NCBI GenBank assembly: GCA_023957235.1
Contig: JAMLHI010000001.1
Coordinates: forward strand, 1 to 64,000
Reading direction: 5' to 3'
Length of the DNA stretch: 64,000 nt
DNA from: Chitinophagales bacterium
Lineage (GTDB): Bacteria; Bacteroidota; Bacteroidia; Chitinophagales; JADIYW01
Shown here: positions 17,585 through 25,533 of the stretch, piece by piece
Layout: each line of letters starts with the position of its first letter
How positions within the stretch are numbered: position 1 is the first letter of the stretch
Position numbers and translations under genes: made by a program
Notes under the pieces: generated by a model
What the model was told of the DNA's origin: nothing
What the model saw: only the letters and a program-made list of their open reading frames with translations
Databases searched by the model: none

Positions 17585-18529
17585 CTACCTCCATTCTACA
17601 ATACTTCCTCTATTCTTATCCAACATCTCAGATGGCACTACAGTTTTAATACAATTGCTTAGAATTTCAATTAAATCTTTTTTAGCTGCATTTCTAACAA
17701 AACACAATCCTATTTCTCTCAAAGGAGGCTTTGAGTAAAAACCGACAATCTGATTCATTTGTCGAGTAGATAATTCCATCATTGCCAATTCTGGGAGAAA
17801 TGTAAATCCACCCTCTGTCTCCACCAACTTCTTCAGAGTTTCCAATGAACCACTTTCATAGCTGACCCTATCTTCTTGATGAGTTGAATAGGGATTTTTA
17901 CAAAAATTTACAACTTGATTTTTAAAGCAATTACCATCGGTCAACATCCACACGTCATTGCGCCTTGATACATCTGCAGCAGTTACTTTGTCTAGTTTAG
18001 TCAATGGATGATTATAATGTGTATAGATTTTAATTTCCTCATAAAACAAGGGAACTTCAATCACATGTTCCTCATGAAGAGGAGTAGATAATATACCTAC
18101 ATCTATTTCATCTACTTTCAACTGATGAATGATTTCAGAAGTAGTCAGCTCCTTGATATTTAATTTTATTCCAGAATTGTGTTCCATCAATTTTCCAATA
18201 AACAAAGGCAATAAATAAGGAGCCAATGTAGGAATTACTCCTATATTCAATTTGCCAGTGACATTATGGTGATAACCTTTAGCAATATTTTCTAATAACA
18301 TTGACTCCCTGAGCACTACGCGCGCTTGAGCGATGATGAGTTTGCCAATATCAGTAGGCATTACTGGCTGTTTAGAACGGTCAAATAAAACAACACCCAA
18401 TGTATCTTCCATTTTTTTAATCTGCATAGACAAAGTAGGTTGAGTCACCATACACTTTTCAGCTGCATTAGCAAAATGTCGATAGGTATCTACTGCCACA
18501 ATATATTCCAACTGAGTAATTGTTATCAT
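17585..18529 (-). CDS. oxyR: OxyR-like LysR-type peroxide sensor
   Basis: A 314-residue transcriptional activator. The HTH covers about 1-60 (HFANAAEKCMVTQPTLSMQIKKME), and the effector domain about 90-300. Two cysteines in the effector domain, Cys201 and Cys210, are nine residues apart in GNCFKNQVVNFC. This is the same spacing and setting as the Cys199/Cys208 redox pair of E. coli OxyR, so disulfide sensing of H2O2 is likely. It is divergent from dps, and prx and trx follow dps, all typical OxyR targets. The shared 105-bp region carries an inverted repeat that could be the binding site. Confidence 0.9.
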   Translation of the reverse strand: MITITQLEYIVAVDTYRHFANAAEKCMVTQPTLSMQIKKMEDTLGVVLFDRSKQPVMPTDIGKLIIAQARVVLRESMLLENIAKGYHHNVTGKLNIGVIPTLAPYLLPLFIGKLMEHNSGIKLNIKELTTSEIIHQLKVDEIDVGILSTPLHEEHVIEVPLFYEEIKIYTHYNHPLTKLDKVTAADVSRRNDVWMLTDGNCFKNQVVNFCKNPYSTHQEDRVSYESGSLETLKKLVETEGGFTFLPELAMMELSTRQMNQIVGFYSKPPLREIGLCFVRNAAKKDLIEILSNCIKTVVPSEMLDKNRGSIVEWR

Positions 18530-18533
18530 AATA

Positions 18534-18559
18534 ATTATCTATTAAAATATAAAGATAAT
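18534..18559. promoter_or_regulatory. Candidate OxyR site between oxyR and dps
   Basis: ATTATCTAT and AAAGATAAT (8 of 9 complementary) are separated by 8 bp. The right arm overlaps a near-match -7 element for oxyR (TATCTTTA on the minus strand), which would suit autorepression along with activation of dps. Confidence 0.4.
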
Positions 18560-18586
18560 CAATTTTTATTATGAAACAATATTGGG

Positions 18587-18594
18587 TATATTTG
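18587..18594 (+). promoter_or_regulatory. -7 promoter element of dps
   Basis: TATATTTG, an exact TAnnTTTG match, 40 bp before the dps ATG. No good -33 TTTG is seen, as expected of an activator-dependent promoter. Confidence 0.6.
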
Positions 18595-18634
18595 CATTAT
18601 AATAGTATTCAATTCACCTTAAAACCTTATTAAA

Positions 18635-19111
18635 ATGGCAAAATTGAGCAAAATAGGATTAGACAAGACTTTATCAGAAAAATTGGCTACCCAATTAAAT
18701 GTGCTATTATCTGATTATCAAATTTTTTATCAAAACCTCAGAGGCCTACATTGGAATATTAAAGGCAATCAATTCTTTGAATTACACGCCAAATTTGAAG
18801 AGCTATACAATGATGCCCAAATAAAAATTGATGAGATAGCTGAAAGAATTTTAACTTTAGGATTTACACCGCTTCATACATTTGAAGACTATATCAATCA
18901 TGCAGAAGTAAGAGTTGGTAAAAATATTTCTAATGCAGAAGAATCTGTATCTTTAGTATTAGAAAGTTTGAAAGTAATAGTAGTAGTAGAAAGAGAATTA
19001 TTAACTATTGCTGACGATTTGGGAGATGAAGGAACTTTGACTTTATTGACAGATTTTATCACAGAGCAAGAGAAGACCATTTGGATGTATTCCTCATGGC
19101 TCAACAAATAA
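18635..19111 (+). CDS. dps: Dps-family ferritin-like DNA-protection protein
   Basis: A 158-residue four-helix protein that forms a hollow 12-mer, oxidises Fe2+ with H2O2 and stores the iron. The ferroxidase ligands are all present with exact Dps spacing: His39 (GLHWNIKG), His51 (FELHAKFEELYND), Asp66 and Glu70 (IDEIAER). The N-terminal tail is short with a few Lys, so DNA binding is uncertain. It is transcribed away from oxyR and leads a set of peroxide-defence genes (prx 30 bp downstream, then trx), which may form one unit. Confidence 0.94.
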   Translation: MAKLSKIGLDKTLSEKLATQLNVLLSDYQIFYQNLRGLHWNIKGNQFFELHAKFEELYNDAQIKIDEIAERILTLGFTPLHTFEDYINHAEVRVGKNISNAEESVSLVLESLKVIVVVERELLTIADDLGDEGTLTLLTDFITEQEKTIWMYSSWLNK

Positions 19112-19141
19112 ACAGATTATTCATTTAAAACTAAATAAATT

Positions 19142-19771
19142 ATGGCAAACGTAGGCAAAAGCTTCCCTAGTATCTCAATTGATGCAATATCAGAAATGGG
19201 AGACACTTTTAGAATTAATATTTTCAAACAAGCAGTAGAACAAAAAAAGAAAGTATTACTTTTTTGGTATCCAAAAGATTTCACTTTTGTATGCCCAACT
19301 GAGCTACATGCTTTTCAAGAAGCACTTCCAGAATTTGAAAAGAGAAACACCATTGTTATTGGAGCTTCATGCGATACGCCAGAAGTTCATTTTGCTTGGT
19401 TGAACACACCTAAAGACAATGGAGGAATAGAGGGGGTTACTTATCCAATTTTGGCAGATACACACCGATTATTATCAGGGGAATTAGATATTTTAGACGC
19501 TGAGTATGATAGCGAATCTGATGAAATTGAGTACTCAGGTGGAAATGTCTCTTATAGAGCTACATATCTTATTGATGAAACTGGCAAAATCTTTCACGAA
19601 AGTGTAAATGATATGCCATTGGGTAGAAATGTTCATGAATATATTCGTTTGATAGACGCATACGCTCATGTGCAAAATTATGGTGAAGTTTGTCCAGCCA
19701 ATTGGGAAGTTGGAAAAGATGCAATGACTGCTGACAGAAGCGGAGTTGCTGATTATTTGAGCAAACACTAA
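19142..19771 (+). CDS. 2-Cys peroxiredoxin (AhpC/Prx type)
   Basis: A 209-residue peroxidase that reduces H2O2 and organic peroxides. The peroxidatic Cys51 is in FTFVCPTELHAF, and the resolving Cys184 in GEVCPANWEVG near the C-terminus, so it is a typical 2-Cys enzyme recycled by a disulfide donor. The thioredoxin encoded 25 bp downstream is the obvious candidate. There is no signal peptide. It follows dps and is near oxyR, so peroxide induction is likely. Confidence 0.94.
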   Translation: MANVGKSFPSISIDAISEMGDTFRINIFKQAVEQKKKVLLFWYPKDFTFVCPTELHAFQEALPEFEKRNTIVIGASCDTPEVHFAWLNTPKDNGGIEGVTYPILADTHRLLSGELDILDAEYDSESDEIEYSGGNVSYRATYLIDETGKIFHESVNDMPLGRNVHEYIRLIDAYAHVQNYGEVCPANWEVGKDAMTADRSGVADYLSKH

Positions 19772-19796
19772 TCTCTCACATAAAACTTAAAAGATA

Positions 19797-20111
19797 ATGT
19801 TCTGGGAATTAACAGAAGACACTTTGGCGAAAATAATCAGCGAAAACGAGATGGTGATGGTGCAATATGGTGCCTCATGGTGTGGAAATTGCAGATTAAT
19901 GAAACCTAAGTTTAAAAAATTGGCATCCGAAAATGTAGAAATTCCTTTTGTCTATGTTGATGCTGAGAAGTTACCATTTTCTAGGCAGCTAGCTAAAGTA
20001 GATAATTTACCCACTTTTGCATTTTTTAAAAATGGAAATTTGCTTAACCAAGTTCAAACTAATCAAGTTGAAAATTTAATCCATTTATTCAATGAAAGTA
20101 CCGGTAATTAA
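19797..20111 (+). CDS. Thioredoxin-family protein with CGNC active site
   Basis: A 104-residue cytoplasmic thioredoxin fold. The active site is WCGNC (Cys29, Cys32) in place of the usual WCGPC, with the conserved cis-Pro later in VDNLPTFAFF. The Pro-to-Asn change between the cysteines should alter the redox potential. The position directly after the 2-Cys peroxiredoxin suggests it is its dedicated reductant. Its last 20 nt overlap the start of the next small gene, which implies translational coupling. Confidence 0.9.
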   Translation: MFWELTEDTLAKIISENEMVMVQYGASWCGNCRLMKPKFKKLASENVEIPFVYVDAEKLPFSRQLAKVDNLPTFAFFKNGNLLNQVQTNQVENLIHLFNESTGN

Positions 20112-20340
20112 GCATCTATTTCAAAATAATGAAATAGAAAAATTAGAAAAGACATTAGAGGTATTGGAGTCAATCTCAGAAGCTAGAGGCATTACCGAAG
20201 AGGAGATGAATGTCATAGGCGAAATGATTACAAATATTTGTGGCGCCCTAGAAGTTCATGAAATGGTTGCTTCAGGAATGCGTAGTACTGAAGCCATTAA
20301 TATTTTCGCCAAAAAAGTGACAGGATCTGTAGATAGATAA
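20092..20340 (+). CDS. Small DUF6952-like protein coupled to thioredoxin
   Basis: An 82-residue, mostly helical, acidic protein starting MKVPVIKHL. It has a predicted helix-loop-helix around ESISEARGITEEEMNVIGEMITNICGALEVHEM with a single Cys. I associate it with DUF6952, small Bacteroidota proteins that sit beside thioredoxin and peroxiredoxin genes, but this is from memory and not checked. The ATG lies inside the end of the thioredoxin gene (20-nt overlap, different frame). Its constant company suggests a partner or regulator in thiol peroxide metabolism; function unknown. Confidence 0.72.
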   Translation: MKVPVIKHLFQNNEIEKLEKTLEVLESISEARGITEEEMNVIGEMITNICGALEVHEMVASGMRSTEAINIFAKKVTGSVDR

Positions 20341-20369
20341 GTGTTTTTTTTCAAATATTGAAATAGCAG

Positions 20370-20404
20370 TAGAGCCGCAATATTGAATAAATATTGCGGC
20401 TCTA
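20370..20404 (+). terminator. Terminator of the dps-prx-trx block
   Basis: A 15-bp perfect stem (TAGAGCCGCAATATT with its complement) closes a 5-nt loop and is followed by a T-rich stretch. Confidence 0.8.
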
Positions 20405-20549
20405 TATTTTAATTATCTATATCTATAAAAATAAGATTACTAATAAACAACATCAAAAATATTTAAATTTTCATTCTATTAATTAAGAGATAAACCTTTA
20501 AGCAATAGCAAGTTAATTTTTTAATCATATAAAATCAGGATTTCCATAT

Positions 20550-20557
20550 TATCTTTG
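20550..20557 (+). promoter_or_regulatory. -7 promoter element of psd, only 6 nt before the ATG
   Basis: TATCTTTG, an exact TAnnTTTG match; its G is 7 bases before the A of the psd ATG. Transcription would start at or next to the start codon. Confidence 0.55.
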
Positions 20558-20563
20558 TAGCCA

Positions 20564-21235
20564 ATGTTACACAAGCATTATATACACAAAGAAGGGAGAA
20601 AAATTATCCTTGCAACGCTTTTGGGCGTATTGCTAATCAATTTCATTGCTATAAAAGTAATTGGGTTTGATTTAATTATTAGAAGTATCATTATTTTATT
20701 GACATCATTGTTTTTAGGTTTTGTTACTTATTTCTTTAGAGATCCTAAAAGAAATCTTTTATCAGGAGACAATAAAATCATTTGCCCTGCGGATGGCAAA
20801 ATCGTTGTCATTGAGGAAGTAATAATGGATGAATATTTTTCAGATAGACGACTTCAGGTATCTATCTTTATGTCACCTACCAATGTACACGTCAATAGAG
20901 TTCCTATCAGTGGAGAGGTCAAATACTCTGCTTATCATCCTGGAAAATACCTTGTTGCATGGCATCCAAAATCATCAGAACTGAATGAAAGGACTACCAT
21001 TGTCATTGACAACGGCAGTTTCGATATTATGATGCGTCAAATAGCAGGGAAATTAGCTAGACGTATTGTCAATTATTTAGAAGAAGGACATGAGGTCACT
21101 CAAGGCGAACAATTTGGATTTATTAAGTTCGGCTCAAGAGTAGATTTATTTTTACCACTTGACACTCAAATTGATGTCAAACTTGGGCAAAAAGTAAAAG
21201 GTGGAGTTACTATTATCGGCGAACTGAAAGATTAA
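20564..21235 (+). CDS. psd: Phosphatidylserine decarboxylase proenzyme
   Basis: Makes phosphatidylethanolamine from phosphatidylserine at the inner membrane. It is the short (223-residue) class. Residues 12-57 form two hydrophobic segments, and CPADGKI (74-80) and SPTNVHVNR (104-112) are conserved. The self-cleavage site is Gly190-Ser191 in IKFGSRVDLFLP, where Ser191 becomes the pyruvoyl prosthetic group. The last 84 nt overlap the end of the convergent YfhO-like gene. The promoter element lies directly before the ATG, so the mRNA may be leaderless. Confidence 0.93.
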   Translation: MLHKHYIHKEGRKIILATLLGVLLINFIAIKVIGFDLIIRSIIILLTSLFLGFVTYFFRDPKRNLLSGDNKIICPADGKIVVIEEVIMDEYFSDRRLQVSIFMSPTNVHVNRVPISGEVKYSAYHPGKYLVAWHPKSSELNERTTIVIDNGSFDIMMRQIAGKLARRIVNYLEEGHEVTQGEQFGFIKFGSRVDLFLPLDTQIDVKLGQKVKGGVTIIGELKD

Positions 21236-23293
21236 CCTTTGAGTTTTTTTCAAGTAGAAAATAATGAGGTAAGTCAGACTCACCATCCATAAAATACAAT
21301 TCAATCCTAAAAAGAATTTTACCCAAATAGGGTCAAAATAAAAATCAATAACATTTTCTTGAGAAGAAATTGCTGGTAGATAGATTTTATAAAAGACTGA
21401 ATTATCCTCCTCTTTGATTATCTTTTGTTGATTCAGCTTAATTCTCCAATGTGGATACTTTTTATATAAAAGCACTAAATATCCGCTTTCCTTATTGGCA
21501 ATATTGATGGTGAGATGATTAGGAGAAAAATTAGTCATCTCTGGATAGACTCTAGGAGTTTTGTTCTCTGTTTCAAAATACAAAAAAGGTCTATTTTTTA
21601 GAATGTTGATAGAAGAATCAGAAAATATTTCAAACTCAGATTTAAAAATAATAGGTTGGCTAGCTCTTATTAAGGTTCCTGGCTGTTTGTTATAATAACT
21701 GCCGTGACCTACGACATTTATATTTTGAGGCTTGCCATAATCATATTCACCAAGATTGATTAATCGAGGCGTTATTAGTCCTTTAGGAAACTCAGAAATA
21801 ATAGCTTGCAAATCTTTAGGCTTTTGCAATCCTACGCCAGTATAAGGCAACTGTAAATTGACAGCAATAAAAATATCTATAATACCTATCAATATCACCC
21901 ATCTCCATTTTCCTTTTATGACAGCATATCTAATAGTCAATAAAATAATCAAACAAAAAAACGCTGAAATCAATAGAAAGAAATTAAAATCTAAAGTCTC
22001 AATTAGTCGCTTTATACCCAAAGATGAAAAAGTAATAGAAGAGAGAATATCTACTTGATTTATCTCCCCATTTTGACAAACAATAGAATAAATTAAATAC
22101 AATATGACTGGAACTAATAATATTGAAAATATAAAAAGAAACCTTTTCAATTGAGATGGACGATATGAGTTACCTTTTATATATTCTTGAAAGCTATCAA
22201 ATCCTGCTATTAATATTGAAATCAAGGCAAATAAACGAAAAGCACCATTTAATCTTACAAAACCCACCAAAGGCAAAAAATCTTTTACTTCATCTACAAA
22301 GAATAAATCAGAAGATAAATACAAGAAAAACACGGCTATAAAATACCAAAAAACATTTCTCTTCCAGTTGGCCCAAATACCGAACAAGAAAAACACAAAT
22401 GGCAACAAACCAATATAACAGTTCCTTAAAGAAATTTCATTTTGAAAAAATGAAGATCCCTTATTGGTAATAGCTGAAAAGATAAAACTCCACCAACTTC
22501 TATGCGTTGTTGAATTATAAAAAACACCCATGTCAGGCTTTTGCGAGTGAGTCACATAGGGCAAAACTTCAGTATAGCTATATAATATGCCCAATATCAT
22601 CAAACACAATAGCACGGCAAAAGCCAAAACTCTCTTCAATAAAAATGCAACTTCTAAAGGATATCTTCTTATTTCAAGATAAAAATTCATACAAAAAAGT
22701 AGAATAAAGAAATACCATGCTCCTATTATCAACCCTGGGTGAGCAGATGCTATCAGCATATAAAATAATAATGCAGAAAATACAGAATAATGATATGAAC
22801 GCCCTTTAATGACTAAATGAATTGACCAGATACACCAAGGCAAAAAACCTGCTGGCGCTACCCAATTGAGGTGTTGTATATGCCCTGTAAAAAAACCCAT
22901 CCCCATATAAGTAATTGCCGCCAACACGCTGATATCCCCTCTCCATCTATATTGCCTACCTAGAAAATACATCCCTATACCACCTATCAAAATATACAAA
23001 AGCACCTCCAATTGAATCGTATAAATAGAGTATCCAGGCAAATAGGCAATCAACCAAGTCAATGGATTCCAAAATCCACTGTTCATATCCGTGTATTGAG
23101 GGACGCCAAAATTGACATACGGGTTCCAAAATGGAAAATATCCAGAATTCAGCGACTCACTAATAAAAAACCTCGTAGGGAAATAATCAGTCAGGATATC
23201 ATTTTTTACACCAAAAACAAAAAAACTCAATGGCCAGTATATACAAATTCCAACTCCAATAATGATGAATAGATGTTTGTATATTTTTGACAT
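21152..23293 (-). CDS. YfhO-like multispanning membrane protein
   Basis: A 713-residue protein with about 12 membrane helices and a C-terminal soluble domain (about 530-670). The N-terminus (SFFVFGVKNDILTDYFPTRFFISESLNSGYFPFWNPY) is typical of YfhO-type GT-C glycosyltransferase-like proteins, which have been linked to lipid-carrier or teichoic-acid glycosylation in Bacillus. I start it at the ATG at 23293; the frame extends to a TTG at 23356, but that adds a second hydrophobic stretch with no parallel in the family. The last 28 codons are antisense to the end of psd, so the original stop may have been lost. A second YfhO-like gene lies at 56318. Confidence 0.78.
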   Translation of the reverse strand: MSKIYKHLFIIIGVGICIYWPLSFFVFGVKNDILTDYFPTRFFISESLNSGYFPFWNPYVNFGVPQYTDMNSGFWNPLTWLIAYLPGYSIYTIQLEVLLYILIGGIGMYFLGRQYRWRGDISVLAAITYMGMGFFTGHIQHLNWVAPAGFLPWCIWSIHLVIKGRSYHYSVFSALLFYMLIASAHPGLIIGAWYFFILLFCMNFYLEIRRYPLEVAFLLKRVLAFAVLLCLMILGILYSYTEVLPYVTHSQKPDMGVFYNSTTHRSWWSFIFSAITNKGSSFFQNEISLRNCYIGLLPFVFFLFGIWANWKRNVFWYFIAVFFLYLSSDLFFVDEVKDFLPLVGFVRLNGAFRLFALISILIAGFDSFQEYIKGNSYRPSQLKRFLFIFSILLVPVILYLIYSIVCQNGEINQVDILSSITFSSLGIKRLIETLDFNFFLLISAFFCLIILLTIRYAVIKGKWRWVILIGIIDIFIAVNLQLPYTGVGLQKPKDLQAIISEFPKGLITPRLINLGEYDYGKPQNINVVGHGSYYNKQPGTLIRASQPIIFKSEFEIFSDSSINILKNRPFLYFETENKTPRVYPEMTNFSPNHLTINIANKESGYLVLLYKKYPHWRIKLNQQKIIKEEDNSVFYKIYLPAISSQENVIDFYFDPIWVKFFLGLNCILWMVSLTYLIIFYLKKTQRLIFQFADNSNSTFYFLPKFDINLSVKW

Positions 23294-23369
23294 AAGTAAG
23301 TGAAAAATGAATAACAACTTTAAAAATAGCAGTTTCGACTTAAAAAGAACGTTCAAACTCTCAATAATT

Positions 23370-23382
23370 TGACAAATTGTCA
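23370..23382. repeat. Perfect inverted repeat between the YfhO-like gene and htpG
   Basis: TGACA-AAT-TGTCA lies in the 139-bp divergent region, 18 bp upstream of the htpG promoter-like TATACTTTG. It could be an operator for htpG or the divergent gene. Confidence 0.4.
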
Positions 23383-23432
23383 GAAAACCTGATGTGGCAT
23401 ATACTTTGAAAAAACGATATCAAAAATTAAAT

Positions 23433-25298
23433 ATGGAAAAAGGACATATTAGCGTACAGACAGAAAATATTTTCCCTATCATCAAGAAATTTCTTTACTC
23501 AGATCATGAAATATTTTTACGCGAATTAGTTTCTAATGCAGTAGATGCTACAAAAAAGATTAAAGGGCTTGCACAATTAGGTGAATACCAAGGTGAATTA
23601 GGTGACTTGACAATACAAGTAAAAATAGACAAAGATGCCAAAACCCTAAGCATTACTGATCATGGTATTGGAATGACTGCAGAAGAAGTCAAAAAATATA
23701 TCAACCAAATAGCTTTCTCATCTGCGAATGAATTTATTGAAAAATTTAAAGAAGTAGATGATGCTAAAAGTATAATCGGTCATTTTGGATTAGGATTTTA
23801 TTCTGCTTTTATGGTGGCTCACACTGTAGAGATATTGACCCAATCCCATCAGAACGAACCAGCTGTAAAATGGACTTGTGATGGCTCTACTGAATTTACT
23901 TTAGAAAATATAGAAAAGCCAGAAAGAGGTACTACTATTATCCTACATATTAACGAAGAATCTGAAGAATTTTTAGAAGAAGGAAGAATCTCAGGATTAT
24001 TGAAAAAGTATTGTAGATTCCTACCTATTCCTATTCAATTTGGTGAACAATTTCTTTCTGAGGAAGCAAAAAATGAAGGAAAAACTCCTGAACCCAATAT
24101 CATCAATATCACTGAGCCCCTTTGGACAAAATCTCCAGCCAACCTGACTGATGAGGACTACTTGTCTTTTTATAGAGAATTATATCCTATGGCCAATGAT
24201 CCATTGTTTTGGATACATCTCAACGTAGATTACCCATTCAATCTCACAGGGGTTTTATACTTTCCTCCATTGAACAAAAGTTATGAAGTACAAAAAGATA
24301 AAATACAATTATATAGCAATCAAGTATTTGTAACGAACAATGTTGAAGAAATTGTTCCTGAATATTTGACACTTCTACATGGCGTTATAGATTCACCAGA
24401 TATTCCTCTCAATGTCTCTCGTAGTTACCTGCAAGCCGATGGGAATGTCAAAAAAATAAATCAACATATATCAAAAAAGGTCTCTGATAAACTTGCTGAA
24501 ATCTTTAAAAATGACAGAAATTCATTTGAAGAAAAATGGGCAGATATAAGTATTTTTGTTAAATACGGAATGTTGAGTGATGATAAATTCTACGACCGTT
24601 CCAAGAACTTCTGTTTATTAAAAAGCTCAACAGACAAACTTTTCACTATTGATGAATATAAAGAGTTCATAAAAGATAATCAGACAGACAAAAACGATTC
24701 CTTAATTATCCTATATACCCACTCGGTACAAGAGCAACATGCATATATCAAAAAGGCAAACGAAAGAACCTATGATGTTTTAGTGATGGATAGTATTATT
24801 GACAATCATTTTGTTCAATTATTAGAAAGCAAATTTGAAAAAACTCAATTTAAAAGAGTAGATGCTGACACTCTTGATAAATTGATTGAAAAAGATACGA
24901 CTTATGAAAGTGTCCTAACACAAGAGCAACAAGATGCTTTAAAACAAATCTTTGAAAATCAAATATCTAAAGACACTACTACTATTGAGATAAAAAATCT
25001 TTCCCCTGATGATGCGCCAGTAACAATCACAAGAAATGAATTCATGCGCCGTATGCAGGAAATGAGCAAAATGGGAGGTGGAGGACAAATGATGATGTTT
25101 GGAGACATGCCGGAACGCATCAATATGGTTATCAATACAAATCACCCTATCAGCCAAAAAATATTGAATGCTGAAGATATTGATAAAAATAAAATTGTCA
25201 AACAATTAACCGACCTTGCATTGCTCTCACAAGGTATGCTAAAAGGAGCAGCATTGACAGACTTTGTTGAAAGAAGTGTGGAAATAGTGACTCAATAA
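23433..25298 (+). CDS. htpG: HSP90-family chaperone
   Basis: ATP-dependent cytoplasmic chaperone of 621 residues. The N-terminal GHKL ATPase has ELVSNAVDAT, ITDHGIGMT and HFGLGFYSAF. The middle domain contains the conserved LNVSRSYLQ, and the C-terminal dimerisation domain ends VERSVEIVTQ. The start is the ATG at 23433 (MEKGHISVQTENIFPI). An in-frame GTG at 23394 is rejected because a promoter-like TATACTTTG (23400-23408) follows it. A perfect palindrome lies just upstream. Likely heat- or stress-induced. A strong hairpin terminator follows. Confidence 0.96.
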   Translation: MEKGHISVQTENIFPIIKKFLYSDHEIFLRELVSNAVDATKKIKGLAQLGEYQGELGDLTIQVKIDKDAKTLSITDHGIGMTAEEVKKYINQIAFSSANEFIEKFKEVDDAKSIIGHFGLGFYSAFMVAHTVEILTQSHQNEPAVKWTCDGSTEFTLENIEKPERGTTIILHINEESEEFLEEGRISGLLKKYCRFLPIPIQFGEQFLSEEAKNEGKTPEPNIINITEPLWTKSPANLTDEDYLSFYRELYPMANDPLFWIHLNVDYPFNLTGVLYFPPLNKSYEVQKDKIQLYSNQVFVTNNVEEIVPEYLTLLHGVIDSPDIPLNVSRSYLQADGNVKKINQHISKKVSDKLAEIFKNDRNSFEEKWADISIFVKYGMLSDDKFYDRSKNFCLLKSSTDKLFTIDEYKEFIKDNQTDKNDSLIILYTHSVQEQHAYIKKANERTYDVLVMDSIIDNHFVQLLESKFEKTQFKRVDADTLDKLIEKDTTYESVLTQEQQDALKQIFENQISKDTTTIEIKNLSPDDAPVTITRNEFMRRMQEMSKMGGGGQMMMFGDMPERINMVINTNHPISQKILNAEDIDKNKIVKQLTDLALLSQGMLKGAALTDFVERSVEIVTQ

Positions 25299-25320
25299 TA
25301 TCAGATTTTATATTCTAAGA

Positions 25321-25359
25321 AAAGAGATTGTCTTTAAATTAAAGGCAATCTCTTTTTTA
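25321..25359 (+). terminator. Terminator of htpG
   Basis: A 15-bp stem (AAAGAGATTGTCTTT with its complement, one G-U) followed by TTTTTT. Confidence 0.85.
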
Positions 25360-25533
25360 TTTATTTTAAGTATATCCCTTTCAAATACTCATTCGTCTCT
25401 GATTTTGAATTTGAGAGCGACAATCAATATAGCACTCAAGTTTAACTTTAAAGAAGGAAAGAATGAAATATCCCCTTTTTTAGGCATGTAGGAAATCGAA
25501 AAATATTATATTTTTATTTATTAAACCACCACT

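Noticed and set aside
23394-23432. GTG start 13 codons upstream of the htpG ATG
   Set aside because: HtpG proteins begin at MEKG..., and a promoter-like element lies in this stretch.
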